A stretch of 64,000 bases of DNA from Candidatus Gastranaerophilales bacterium (GTDB lineage Bacteria > Cyanobacteriota > Vampirovibrionia > Gastranaerophilales > Gastranaerophilaceae). Of the stretch, positions 26,358-35,833 are shown one piece after another. Every line of letters starts with the position of its first letter. The first letter of the stretch is position 1. A program made the position numbers and the translations under genes. The notes under the pieces are model-generated. The model was not told where the DNA came from and searched no databases. It worked only from the letters and a program-made list of their open reading frames with translations. The stretch is taken from NCBI GenBank assembly GCA_944326545.1, contig CALVEH010000001.1, positions 135,422 to 199,421 of the forward strand, written 5' to 3'.

Positions 26358-26996
26358 ATGACAAAACTGTTTGACGGAATAGAAGAAAAAGATAAAGAAA
26401 CACTTTTTAAATGTTTTAACGCGGTTAAAAAGTCTTTTTTTAAAGATGAAATAATACTGGAACCCGAACAAAAAATTGACTCGGTTATTTATGTTTCAAA
26501 CGGCTGCATAAAAATTATCAAAGATGACTTTGACGGAAACAAAATAATCATTGATACAATAAAAAAAGGAGAAACTTTTGCAGAAGCAGTGGTATGCTCA
26601 GGAATAAAAAAATGCCCAAATTTTGTTTATGCTCAAACAGATGCAACTTTGTATTTTATAAATATCGAAAAAATATTAAATCCTTGTACTGAGGCTTGTC
26701 TATTTCACAAAAAATTATTACAAAATTTGGTGAAATCTATTTCTGAGAAAAATTTGTTTTTAAATCAAAGAATAGAATTACTGACAAAAAAATCTTTACG
26801 AGAACGCATACTAATTTATCTGGATAAATACAAACAAAAAAACAATAATAAAATTTTTGAAATACCTCATTCTCGAGAAGAAATGGCACAATATCTTGGT
26901 GTAAACAGAAGTGCACTATCTCGAGAATTATGTATTATGAAAGCTCAAAAACTTATTGATTTTCACAAAAACAGTTTTAGCATTTTAACTAACTAA
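26358..26996 (+). CDS. Crp/Fnr-family transcriptional regulator (HcpR-like by context)
   Basis: A 212-residue protein. An N-terminal cyclic-nucleotide-type sensor barrel (about 10-120) is followed by a long dimer helix (KKLLQNLVKSISEKNLFLNQRIELL) and a C-terminal winged helix with IPHSREEMAQYLGVNRSALSRE as the HTH. The Fnr-type N-terminal iron-sulfur cysteine motif is absent, though several cysteines are scattered in the barrel. It is divergent from hcp. In several anaerobes a Crp/Fnr protein called HcpR controls hcp in response to nitric oxide, and position plus the palindrome suggest the same here. There is no Shine-Dalgarno sequence; the start lies 7 nt after TATAAT. Confidence 0.9.
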   Translation: MTKLFDGIEEKDKETLFKCFNAVKKSFFKDEIILEPEQKIDSVIYVSNGCIKIIKDDFDGNKIIIDTIKKGETFAEAVVCSGIKKCPNFVYAQTDATLYFINIEKILNPCTEACLFHKKLLQNLVKSISEKNLFLNQRIELLTKKSLRERILIYLDKYKQKNNNKIFEIPHSREEMAQYLGVNRSALSRELCIMKAQKLIDFHKNSFSILTN

Positions 26997-27081
26997 AAAA
27001 TTCTTTACAAAACCCGATTTTAAAGCAAATTTCATGTATTTTAAGTTTTGTACAAATGTCGAAAAGTGTAAGGAATTCAAA

Positions 27082-30033
27082 ATGCAAATCAACCCTCTAT
27101 TATCTTTAAGTAAGGTTCAAACAAAACAAGCGGAAGCAAAAGTAACAGAAGAACAACAAAAACCAATTGAACAAAACTCGTCAAACTTTCAACTAAGATC
27201 CAAATTTAATGATCATTTGTTATCGTTTAAAGCTCGTGTAGACAAAGGGCTTGAAAGATTTTATGAAACAAACGAAGAACGAATGCCTATTACGGTAAGA
27301 CGTTACGTTGATGCACTGGAAGACAAATCAAGACTAACCCCGTTAGAAGCACAACAAAGAGCTTTTGACAAATTAGAAACTGCTCAATCAGTAGAAGATA
27401 TCAAAAAACATTTTGCTGACGAACCTCTTTTTGCTGAGCTAAAAAACCCTGAAGACACCAAAGCTACAAGAGGTATTTTGAATTCTATTAAAGAAAATAA
27501 AGAATTAATAGAACTTTATGACAAAGGTATTTTAAAAGACAAAAAAAATCTCACGGTTTATTTGGTGCAAAAAGTATTTCTCGAAGGAAAAACTATTGAC
27601 GAAATAAACAAAGATTTAGAAAACGACCTCGACGAAGATTTTAAAGCAGACTTCAAATTTAAAAACAATGATTCAAAGTATATTTATAGTTCAACATTAA
27701 AAGCATTGGGAATTAAAACACCGCCGTTTGAATACCAACAATCATTGAGATACACAAGAGAAGGTTATTCTGATGAAGTAGGTGAAAAAATTTCTCAAGG
27801 ACAACGTGCTTTTTGGGATTCATTATCAGAATCAGAAAGAACAGCTCGTGCTAAAAAATCTGTAGAACAGTTTGAAAATTGGTGGAATTCTCTAACTAAA
27901 AACCAAAAACTTGATATGATTGCAGACCAACTCAATGCAATAGATATGCTCAAAGAGTTTAAAAAAGCAGAAAGAGCAGAAAATAAAAAGAACCCGCCAA
28001 AAGCAAAAGAAACAGAAGCCGAAAAAAATGATGAACAAAAAGGTAAACATACAAAAGTAGGCTCTCAAAAACTTAGCAAAGACGAGCTTTTTATAAAATG
28101 GGCAACAAACAATTTAAAAATGTTTGAAGCTAATCTGTCAGAAGCAGAAAAAGATACGCTGCATTTAAAAAGAATGCAAAGACTTGTCAGCCGTTGGGCA
28201 CAGATGAGTCCTGCAGAAAAAACCGATTACATTTCAAAAATGAAATCAGGTTCTGAGCCATTGCGTTATGCAATGATTGACGCCTGGAACCATAGCACTG
28301 ATTTGATAAAAGATTTATCAATACACCTTAAAGAAAGTCAAATTTTTAAACCTGCTGATTTGCTTTATTCAACCCAACAATTCAGTGAATTTCAATCACG
28401 TGTTATGACAGCATTTTGGAATGAGCACCCGGAATATGCTGAATCATTAGGTAACAAAATCCAAGAATCACATTCAAAAATCCAAACATCAATACAGCGC
28501 GGAACATTTGAAGAGCTCAAAAAACAAATTATGCGTGACAAAAATCAACGTATAAAAGAACTCGAAAAATTTAAAGCACAAAACCTACCTCAAACAGAAA
28601 CAACAAAAAACCAAGATACAAAAGCGCCCAATTATATCAGTGAATTTAAACAAGCCTATTTAAAAGAAATGAGCCCAAGATTACACAATATTCCTGATGC
28701 ATACATGAACGAATATTTCCAATCAATAGAGTCACTGCCAAAGGAACAAGTAATTTCTTGGACAAAAAATCTTAAAGGCGAATTACTTGACAAAGAAGAT
28801 GAAATAAACTTGGGCAAACTTATGCAAGCCGAATCAGAACTTTCGGCATTTGAACAAAACAGAGCTCTCGAAGCTGCTATAGCTCCTGTTTTATATCAAC
28901 ATACACACGACCCTGAGGTATTTACTCTATCTTTTTCTGACGTAAAAACAGCAATATACAAATTAGAAATTGGAGAAAACCCAATCCAATTCTATTCTAC
29001 AAGATTAGGCAAAAATTTCTCATTGCCTGTTGTAGAAAAAGTTAAAATAAATAAAGCTGCTATAGAAAATACCTATCGTACATTAAGACAACCACTTGAT
29101 GATACAACTATAGACGACATTATCCACTATTATTATCATACGGAAAAAAGCTTATATGTAAGCCAAGAGAAACTGCAAGAAACCAAAGAACATTTAAAGG
29201 ATTACATAAAAAAATTCAACAAATCAGCATTGATTATATTCTCTGATAAGAGTGCATTTTCTCCACAGATTAAAGATGCATTTTACAGAAAATTTATATC
29301 CGGACTCCCCAGAGAAATAATGGAAGGCCCTCTTAAACCTTCTATAAAATCACTAGAAGACTTCAAATATGAAGAAAAACTAAAAACAGCAAGATATATG
29401 TACGGCAAAAAACTTGATTTTATCCCTGAAAAATTTATGGATTCTTATTTTAGTGAACTTGCAAAACAAATAAGAGAAGGGAAAAATCAAATAAACATTG
29501 ATCAGTTTATTGAACTAAGCTGCCGCAAAAGAAAAACATCATACGATCACGGCAAGGTTCTCTTCTTTGACAAACTGAATATGACGGTAGAAAACAAAAT
29601 AAAAGCACTGGCTATGGAACAAGCACTAGCGGATATTTTGTACGAAGCAACCGGCAATGAAGAAGTTTACTCAATGGGACTTGAATCATTATGTGACAAT
29701 CTTGAGGTTTTGGCACTTGCTAAGAAATACCCATCCGGCGAAAAATTCTGCCCAGCAACTCCACAAAATGATGAAATGACACTTATTGCAAAGAAAAGAC
29801 CGGTCCTTGCCAAAGTTAATATGCTTTACAAAGACTATCAAGACCAAATCACAGATTGGACTAAAGAAATAGCAGAAGGTAAAATCAAAGCAGATTGGGA
29901 AGATTTACTATACATTCTTAACCCTGAAGATAACAATCCGCAAAAGGATTTATTAATCGCCCAAAGAATGGGAAGATACGGTATTTCTCCAAGAAAAATA
30001 AGTTATCATCCTAACGGATCCTTATCTTATTAA
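27082..30033 (+). CDS. Large hypothetical protein, 983 residues
   Basis: Starts MQINPLLSLSKVQ with AAGGA 7 nt upstream; an earlier in-frame ATG at 27034 lacks a site. It is almost entirely helical and rich in Lys, Glu and Gln, with a low-complexity acidic/basic linker near residues 310-335. The segment GYSDEVGEKISQGQRAFWD...SERTARAKKSVEQFENWW (about 225-265) recalls NUMOD3-like modular DNA-binding repeats, and a similar 'W-x-x-L-x-x-x-E-R/K' pattern recurs around residues 350-400. LSFKA (47-51) matches a motif shared with other proteins in the window. No signal peptide, membrane segment or catalytic motif is seen. It stands alone with no terminator visible. Function unknown. Confidence 0.7.
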   Translation: MQINPLLSLSKVQTKQAEAKVTEEQQKPIEQNSSNFQLRSKFNDHLLSFKARVDKGLERFYETNEERMPITVRRYVDALEDKSRLTPLEAQQRAFDKLETAQSVEDIKKHFADEPLFAELKNPEDTKATRGILNSIKENKELIELYDKGILKDKKNLTVYLVQKVFLEGKTIDEINKDLENDLDEDFKADFKFKNNDSKYIYSSTLKALGIKTPPFEYQQSLRYTREGYSDEVGEKISQGQRAFWDSLSESERTARAKKSVEQFENWWNSLTKNQKLDMIADQLNAIDMLKEFKKAERAENKKNPPKAKETEAEKNDEQKGKHTKVGSQKLSKDELFIKWATNNLKMFEANLSEAEKDTLHLKRMQRLVSRWAQMSPAEKTDYISKMKSGSEPLRYAMIDAWNHSTDLIKDLSIHLKESQIFKPADLLYSTQQFSEFQSRVMTAFWNEHPEYAESLGNKIQESHSKIQTSIQRGTFEELKKQIMRDKNQRIKELEKFKAQNLPQTETTKNQDTKAPNYISEFKQAYLKEMSPRLHNIPDAYMNEYFQSIESLPKEQVISWTKNLKGELLDKEDEINLGKLMQAESELSAFEQNRALEAAIAPVLYQHTHDPEVFTLSFSDVKTAIYKLEIGENPIQFYSTRLGKNFSLPVVEKVKINKAAIENTYRTLRQPLDDTTIDDIIHYYYHTEKSLYVSQEKLQETKEHLKDYIKKFNKSALIIFSDKSAFSPQIKDAFYRKFISGLPREIMEGPLKPSIKSLEDFKYEEKLKTARYMYGKKLDFIPEKFMDSYFSELAKQIREGKNQINIDQFIELSCRKRKTSYDHGKVLFFDKLNMTVENKIKALAMEQALADILYEATGNEEVYSMGLESLCDNLEVLALAKKYPSGEKFCPATPQNDEMTLIAKKRPVLAKVNMLYKDYQDQITDWTKEIAEGKIKADWEDLLYILNPEDNNPQKDLLIAQRMGRYGISPRKISYHPNGSLSY

Positions 30034-30128
30034 CAAAACAAATAGACGCATATTTTTGTGCTCAACATAGCTCCCAAGAATCATTTTAAACTCAAAAAAG
30101 AAATGATATTATTATCATGGGTTAAGAT

Positions 30129-31718
30129 ATGTTTAAATTTGCAAAATACTTTTTCACAGTTTTTTTAATCACGGCTATTTTACCATTAGTGTTGATGTTT
30201 TTATGGAATAATTCACAAGTCCAAAAAATGCACGCATTAATGTCTAAAAACGGTTTGAGTAACGGTACCGCTAAGCTTGAAGAAAACTTAAAAAACAATT
30301 TGAGTATTCAAGAAGGCGAAATACTAAAAAATCTTTATTTTCTGACATCTAACCCCGTTGGGCTTAGAGAAATAAAAAACAGCTTAAAAGATTATTCAAT
30401 AAAAGTTGTGCCAAAACCCGTCGCAATGCCTGTTTCTTTTTATGAAGGTCAAAATGACACTCTTATTTCTTGTACACTTTTGCCATTTGCACATAAAACA
30501 AACAGCCTGAAAATTTGCAAACCCGTTGATATAAAAAAACTCAGACCATCAGGGCCTTACAATATAGAACTAAGATTTGAAAAAGCTCAAGAACCATATT
30601 CATACATAAATATTGCAACAGACCCAATGTCTATACAGTATTTTGATAAAAAAACTTTTTTGGCAGAAAGACTATTTAAGCCAAAAGCGAATAGTTACAG
30701 CAATCTTTTAGAAATAAAAAACGAAAATAATGAGACAATTGCTTATATAAATATTTCCCTTGCATTCAGACAAAACAGAGTACAAATAGACAACATTTTA
30801 ACAAGCCTGACAATCTTGTTTATTGGTATAATCTCAAGTTTCATAATCGGTATGATAGTTAAAAAAGTTTTTGTCTTGCCGATTATGGCACTTTCTAATG
30901 CAACAAAAGAGATAGAAAAAGGCAACCTCAATTTCAGATTAACAAATACAAACAATCAAGAATTAATACAAAATATTTATAACAGTTTTAATGATATGGC
31001 AGAAAACCTAGAAACAAAAGAAAATCTAAGACAAAGCTTTATCTCAAACCTCACCCACGATTTGAGAACACCCTTGGTGTCTCAAGCACAATCACTGGAA
31101 TTAATCTCTCAAAAATTCAAAGAAATCGGACTTCAAAACGAATATGAATTGGCAGAAAGTTTAGCAAAAAACAATGAACATTTGCTAAAAATGGTAAATC
31201 TCATACTTGAGTCATACAGCTTTGATTCTAAAAAGCTTAAATTAAACATAGAAAAAGTAGATTTATACAAAATAATTGAAGATTGCACAGACAAACTCAA
31301 ACCACTTATAAGTGACAAAAAAATACAAGTAATTAATAATATCTACCAGGGCGGAACAAAAATTGATGCTGATTTATTTCAGTTAACAAGAGTTTTTATG
31401 AACCTTCTGTCTAACGCAATAGAAAATACAAAAGAAAACGATTACATAAAAATTAACGCCCATTACACAGACAATGATGTGATAATTACAATAGAAGATA
31501 ACGGCAACGGTATCGCCCCTGAAGATTTAAAATTTATTTTTGACAGATATTACTCGGGCAAAAGTCTTGAACGCAAACTTGGCTCCGGCTTTGGGCTCAG
31601 TGTATGTGAAAAACTGGTTAGCATGCATAAGGGAACTATAAACGTAGAAAGTGAAATAAACAAATACACAAGATTCACTATAAAACTCCCGCAAAACCAA
31701 AACAAAGAGGATAAATAA
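30129..31718 (+). CDS. Sensor histidine kinase (HisKA type)
   Basis: A 529-residue inner-membrane kinase. Membrane segments lie at about residues 4-24 and 228-252 and bracket a periplasmic sensor of about 200 residues with no recognised fold. A HAMP domain follows (VLPIMALSNATKEIEKGNLNF). The phosphoacceptor is H310 in NLTHDLRTPL, and the ATPase domain shows NLLSNAIENT, DNGNGIAPED and GSGFGLSVC. Its stop overlaps the ATG of the response regulator by 1 nt, so the two are translationally coupled. The kinase core is the EnvZ/HisKA type although the partner is NarL-like, which is an uncommon combination. The signal is unknown. Confidence 0.93.
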   Translation: MFKFAKYFFTVFLITAILPLVLMFLWNNSQVQKMHALMSKNGLSNGTAKLEENLKNNLSIQEGEILKNLYFLTSNPVGLREIKNSLKDYSIKVVPKPVAMPVSFYEGQNDTLISCTLLPFAHKTNSLKICKPVDIKKLRPSGPYNIELRFEKAQEPYSYINIATDPMSIQYFDKKTFLAERLFKPKANSYSNLLEIKNENNETIAYINISLAFRQNRVQIDNILTSLTILFIGIISSFIIGMIVKKVFVLPIMALSNATKEIEKGNLNFRLTNTNNQELIQNIYNSFNDMAENLETKENLRQSFISNLTHDLRTPLVSQAQSLELISQKFKEIGLQNEYELAESLAKNNEHLLKMVNLILESYSFDSKKLKLNIEKVDLYKIIEDCTDKLKPLISDKKIQVINNIYQGGTKIDADLFQLTRVFMNLLSNAIENTKENDYIKINAHYTDNDVIITIEDNGNGIAPEDLKFIFDRYYSGKSLERKLGSGFGLSVCEKLVSMHKGTINVESEINKYTRFTIKLPQNQNKEDK

Positions 31719-32368
31719 TGGAAATTTTGATTGTAGAAGATTACCTGCATACAAGAAAAACAACTGCATACGGTTTAAAAATAAAATTGCCTGATGCAAA
31801 TATCTCAGAAGCAGATAACGGACAATCTGCAATAAATTACATAAAATCAGGACACAAACCCGATGTCGTCCTGATGGACATATCAATGCCAATTATGAAC
31901 GGTATTGATGCAACAATGCATATAAAAAATATTCTGCCTGATACTAAAGTCATAATGCTAACCTCTTTTAATGAAAAAAAGTTAGTATTGTCTGCCTTTA
32001 AATCGGGAGCAAATGCATATTGTTTAAAAAACATAAAACTTGATGAGTTAATCAACGTCATAAAATCTGTTTTAAACGGAGCAATATGGATTGATCCCTC
32101 TATTGCACAGTTTATTCTTGAGATTATACAATCCAATGATATGATTACAGAATCTCAAGAAACTGAAAGTTATGACTTTGATTTAACCGCAAGAGAAAAA
32201 GATATACTCAAACTCGTTGCACTTGGAAAATCCAACAAGGAAATTGCCGATGAGTTAATATTGTCTATTCATACAGTCAAAAATCACCTTAAAAATATTC
32301 TTCAAAAATTATGTGTTGAAGACAGAACGCAAGCAGCAATACTCGCAATAAAAGAAAAACTCGTATAA
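31718..32368 (+). CDS. NarL/LuxR-type response regulator
   Basis: A 216-residue DNA-binding regulator. The receiver domain has E7/D8, the phosphoacceptor D54 in VVLMDISMP, T/S in MLTSF and K in CLKN. A linker precedes the LuxR-type HTH: LTAREKDILKLVALGKSNKEIADE then SIHTVKNHLKNILQK. Its ATG overlaps the kinase stop (TAATG). A hairpin follows the stop at 32375-32394. Targets are not visible; the candidate small RNA just downstream is an obvious one to test. Confidence 0.94.
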   Translation: MEILIVEDYLHTRKTTAYGLKIKLPDANISEADNGQSAINYIKSGHKPDVVLMDISMPIMNGIDATMHIKNILPDTKVIMLTSFNEKKLVLSAFKSGANAYCLKNIKLDELINVIKSVLNGAIWIDPSIAQFILEIIQSNDMITESQETESYDFDLTAREKDILKLVALGKSNKEIADELILSIHTVKNHLKNILQKLCVEDRTQAAILAIKEKLV

Positions 32369-32374
32369 AAGACA

Positions 32375-32394
32375 AATGACTCCGCGGGGTCATT
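32375..32394. other. GC-rich inverted repeat after the response regulator
   Basis: AATGACTCC pairs with GGGGTCATT around GC (one G-T pair). No T run follows, so it is a poor intrinsic terminator. It could protect the mRNA 3' end or be a protein-binding site, and it lies just before the -35 of the candidate small RNA promoter. Confidence 0.4.
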
Positions 32395-32420
32395 GCTACT
32401 ATAAAAAATAAAATTATAAT
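32393..32420 (+). promoter_or_regulatory. Predicted promoter upstream of a candidate small RNA
   Basis: TTGCTA (32393-32398) and TATAAT (32415-32420) are 16 nt apart. No protein-coding start with a ribosome binding site follows; the only nearby ATG is at once followed by TAA. Confidence 0.5.
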
Positions 32421-32426
32421 TAAATA

Positions 32427-32541
32427 TGTAAAGAGAAATCCCTGACACTATATCAGAACAGCTCACACTAACTATCACATAAGTTCAGTTGAAAATTCTC
32501 TTTTAAAAAGGCTATTCGTCCCTGTGAATAGCCTTTTTTTT
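32427..32541 (+). ncRNA. Candidate small RNA of about 115 nt
   Basis: Between the response regulator and the convergent 92-residue gene lies a promoter, about 80 nt of noncoding sequence and a strong terminator. The body can form an AAAGAGAA/TTCTCTTT stem (8 bp) enclosing smaller pairings such as CTGA/TCAG. No reading frame is present. It is not a recognised RNA family. The long closed hairpin is loosely like 6S RNA but too short to claim. Confidence 0.4.
32506..32541. terminator. Bidirectional Rho-independent terminator
   Basis: GGCTATTC (32510-32517) pairs with GAATAGCC (32526-32533), flanked by A5 and T8. It ends the candidate small RNA and the convergent 92-residue gene. Confidence 0.85.
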
Positions 32542-32551
32542 GTCTAATAAA

Positions 32552-32830
32552 TTATGCTTTAAAATTCATTTGCCCGTTATTTCCACCTTGCGAAGCATTA
32601 GCTTGTCCAGCTTGTGCTTGAGTTGTTTCATTTTCTGATGTTTCAAACAACGGTTCTTCATCTTGAGTTTCAAAATTAGGCAATGTTATGCCGTTTTCGT
32701 ACGCATAATCTTCTATTGCAGAAGTTCCTTGAGATATAACATCATCAGGGATTCCCAACTGTTGATATTGAAATTTTTTCTCAATATCTGTATAAACGTG
32801 ACCTGATACGCCATTAACTGATAAACTCAT
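32552..32830 (-). CDS. Hypothetical 92-residue protein ending in MNFKA
   Basis: AAGGAG lies upstream of the ATG and a terminator follows the stop, so it is a complete single-gene unit. Residues 1-50 (MSLSVNGVSGHVYTDIEKKFQYQQL...) may be folded. Residues 50-92 are Gln/Asn/Glu-rich and disordered, ending GGNNGQMNFKA. The last five residues fit a short [ILM][SN]F[AKQ][GA] motif seen in other proteins of this window. No signal peptide or membrane segment. The family is not recognised. Confidence 0.65.
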   Translation of the reverse strand: MSLSVNGVSGHVYTDIEKKFQYQQLGIPDDVISQGTSAIEDYAYENGITLPNFETQDEEPLFETSENETTQAQAGQANASQGGNNGQMNFKA

Positions 32831-32933
32831 AATTTTTTCTCCTTTTATTCAGACTACAATTATCACTTACAGTCTTAACTTCGGATTTTTTTATAAAAAG
32901 TTTATAGCCCTATGGAGTCATCTTAACGAAATG

Positions 32934-35753
32934 TTACTTTATCTTTTTCAAAGAAGACAAGAAATTGAATTTTTCAACATCTCCATCAACCTTTGTTAAA
33001 AAGACCTGACAATCTTTTTCTTCTGCATCGATTGGTGGTAATTGGCTCAATTCTGCAGAATAATACAAGCTGTCATTTCTGCTGTTTAAAGGTACTCTGT
33101 TTGCAAGACTGTTAAGAGAGAAGTTTCTTAAAAATCCTGCAAAACCTTTGTTTTTATTACTAAATTTAGTATAAATTCTTAAAGAAGCATCTCTTGTCTC
33201 AAGATCAAAACGTCCGATGATGAAAGAGCTCAACTGTGCAGCAGAAGACTTTATCATGATTTTTTCAACAATATTGTCTTTCATTACAATGTCGCCGACG
33301 ATTTTATCAAAATCACCTTCAGGAACGTTAACCAAGTCAAATATTGTAGATGGACTTATCATTGCCATTGGGTTTCTGAACAATGCTGCAAATTTTAGTG
33401 CGTATTCAACAAGCCCAACTTTTGCGATAGTACCATTTTTCACAATAAATTGAATTCTTCCGCTAAGTTTTAAAGAATCATCTGTATTAATTTCTATCAA
33501 ACCACTGGCTTTACCTGTGATTTCTCTTTTTAATGCCAGCAAAGTAGTTGCAATAAGGTCTGAGTTTATGTCTTTAACGCCTAATGTTAAAGAGTAAATA
33601 TGTTTTTTCAAATCACATAGAACTTTCAAAGAAGATGTACCTTCTGCAAAATCAAACTTGTTTGATTTAATTTGCAACAAGCCATTACCATCAAGAGTAA
33701 GATTTGCCCACAAATTGCCAAATTTTATGTCTTTGTAAAAGCCTTTTACAACGTGCAATATACATCTTTCAACAACAATCAAACCGGTATCAAATGTATA
33801 AGCATCATAACTTGATTCGTCCTCGTCAGAATTATCATTTTGCAAAGAGTTTGAATCTGCAACAACATCTTTTTGGGTTACTGTTGACACTTGGTTTGTA
33901 TTTTGTTGGTTCATAGAAAGAATCATTTTTTCAACATCGATGTTGTCTATTGTCAAATTGATATCTTTAACAACAACAGGCAAAATCAAAGAATTCTTAA
34001 AGTGTCCGTTAAAATTATATTTTGAACGTTTAAATCTTCCGTCTGCCTTTATGTATATAAGATTGTCGTCAGTAGAAAAACTAGCATTAGTGATTCGCAA
34101 CCTTTGTGATGGAATACGAACCTTTTTCATTTCCATATTACCTTTTAATTGAGGAATTCCATTGTTGACAACATAATGCATATTGCCAGAAATAGTACCT
34201 TTTTTGAATAGTTTTTGACCTATTAAAACATTTAAGAATTCACTAGGTAACGGTTTTGGAATATTAAAGCCCAAATCAAGAACTTCAGGTATAGGTTTTG
34301 AACAATCAACATTACCGCTGATAGTAAGAAGAGGTTTAATACCTTTAGAACTTTTATCTATAACTTGAGCAATATAATAATTTATACTTTTTATTTGGAA
34401 TATATTATTTTCAAAATGAAAATCAGCTTTTAATGCTCTATCCCAATTAACAGGGCTTAAAGACGCTCCTTCAATAAGGATATCTTTACCTTTTGCAAGT
34501 TTAAAGAGCCATGTAATATCAATCTTGTTGTATTTTGATTTTACATAAAGAATTGTACCTGAATCACCACCGGTCAATGTAAGCTTGCAACCAGCAACTT
34601 TAGAAATATAGTCACTTACAAGTTCATTTGTTGCAACACCTTTTACTTCGATGTTAGTATCAACAGACTTCGTATAGTCATCAACCGTACCAGACATTTC
34701 GACACGGTTCTTTTGATTTTTGCCGTAATATCCGACAAAATCTTTTAAATATATTTTTTTGTTATCAAAAGTAATTACACCTTTTTGAGCAATAACAGGT
34801 ATATTATTAACAGGTATAAGTTTTAATCCTGCTTTATTTATTTTAATACTGCCTTCAAGACCTTTTTTCTTATTTAAGTTAATTTTAAAATCAAAACTTC
34901 CATATATATCTTTATAGAATGACAATAACTCGTCACCGTTTGGCATAATAAGATTTGAGCGCAAAAGCTGAATTATATTTTTCAAATCAAAATTATCTGC
35001 ATATAAATTAATGTCGTAACCGTTTTTTCTGTCTGCAGAAGCATTAATAAATATCTTAGACTTATTAACTACTAATATACCTCTATCTATTAAAAGTCTT
35101 TTATCTTTCATATAGACAGTGTCTCTGTCAGACAAGAAAAACTTGAGTTCGTGTGATTTCTTTTTGACAACCGCTGCTATTTTAAAACGAACAAACTTAG
35201 GTTCTCTTGACTCTGTAATCTCCAGATTACGTGCATCAACCTTTATTGAAGTATCTTTGTCCAAATTATAGACAATTACACATTTTTTTACGTATAAAAG
35301 CGAATTAAACCAATCAATAGTCCAATCAAAAGGTTTTTGCTCCTGTTGCGGTTTTTGTTCACCTGATAAGGTCATCAATTTGTTAACATCTGCAAAAATA
35401 TAATCAGCACCAAGTTTGTTTAATATAATAGTTTTTTCTAATACTTGAGCAAATGAAACAGATGAATCAAAGTTTTTCAAAGAAAAATACTCTGTTTTAT
35501 CTTTGCTTATGCTGATTTCTTTTACTTTAAAATCAATATTAGTGTTCAAACCTGTTTTTAAAACAGGTGAATCTATGTTTACATCAACACCAAGAGTCTT
35601 GGCAGCATTCTCCTCTACAAAGGTTATTAATTTGTCATTTGAAACTGCATAAGGTATAACCTTTAAATATATAAAAAAGGGAATGCTAATAAAAAAGCAT
35701 AACAAAACTAACAAAAAAACAGATATTTTCAAAAATTTTAAAAGATTTCTCAT
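32934..35753 (-). CDS. AsmA-like envelope protein
   Basis: A 939-residue protein anchored by one N-terminal membrane segment (LLKFLKISVFLLVLLCFFISIPFFIYL), then a long beta-rich periplasmic region. The opening after the anchor (LITFVEENAAKTLGVDVNID) and the C-terminal part (SGLIEINTDDSLKLSGRIQF, LFRNPMAMISPSTIFDLVNV, IGRFDLETRDASLRIYTKF) fit AsmA/YhdP-type proteins, which bridge inner and outer membranes and are linked to phospholipid transport. Two disordered polar linkers are present (near 145 and 640). I preferred MRNLLKF as start because it places the anchor at the N-terminus. It is divergent from the WG-repeat gene and supports an outer membrane in this organism. Confidence 0.8.
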   Translation of the reverse strand: MRNLLKFLKISVFLLVLLCFFISIPFFIYLKVIPYAVSNDKLITFVEENAAKTLGVDVNIDSPVLKTGLNTNIDFKVKEISISKDKTEYFSLKNFDSSVSFAQVLEKTIILNKLGADYIFADVNKLMTLSGEQKPQQEQKPFDWTIDWFNSLLYVKKCVIVYNLDKDTSIKVDARNLEITESREPKFVRFKIAAVVKKKSHELKFFLSDRDTVYMKDKRLLIDRGILVVNKSKIFINASADRKNGYDINLYADNFDLKNIIQLLRSNLIMPNGDELLSFYKDIYGSFDFKINLNKKKGLEGSIKINKAGLKLIPVNNIPVIAQKGVITFDNKKIYLKDFVGYYGKNQKNRVEMSGTVDDYTKSVDTNIEVKGVATNELVSDYISKVAGCKLTLTGGDSGTILYVKSKYNKIDITWLFKLAKGKDILIEGASLSPVNWDRALKADFHFENNIFQIKSINYYIAQVIDKSSKGIKPLLTISGNVDCSKPIPEVLDLGFNIPKPLPSEFLNVLIGQKLFKKGTISGNMHYVVNNGIPQLKGNMEMKKVRIPSQRLRITNASFSTDDNLIYIKADGRFKRSKYNFNGHFKNSLILPVVVKDINLTIDNIDVEKMILSMNQQNTNQVSTVTQKDVVADSNSLQNDNSDEDESSYDAYTFDTGLIVVERCILHVVKGFYKDIKFGNLWANLTLDGNGLLQIKSNKFDFAEGTSSLKVLCDLKKHIYSLTLGVKDINSDLIATTLLALKREITGKASGLIEINTDDSLKLSGRIQFIVKNGTIAKVGLVEYALKFAALFRNPMAMISPSTIFDLVNVPEGDFDKIVGDIVMKDNIVEKIMIKSSAAQLSSFIIGRFDLETRDASLRIYTKFSNKNKGFAGFLRNFSLNSLANRVPLNSRNDSLYYSAELSQLPPIDAEEKDCQVFLTKVDGDVEKFNFLSSLKKIK

Positions 35754-35820
35754 ACTAAGTAAATTCCAACTAAATAAAACACAACTTCTCAAGAAAATTA
35801 TAACATAACAAAATTTGTGA

Positions 35821-35826
35821 TATTAT
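35821..35826 (+). promoter_or_regulatory. Possible -10 box (TATTAT) of the WG-repeat gene
   Basis: TATTAT ends 7 nt before the ATG at 35834 and no Shine-Dalgarno sequence is present. This fits the leaderless pattern seen at other genes in the window. Confidence 0.35.
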
Positions 35827-35833
35827 ATAACCT

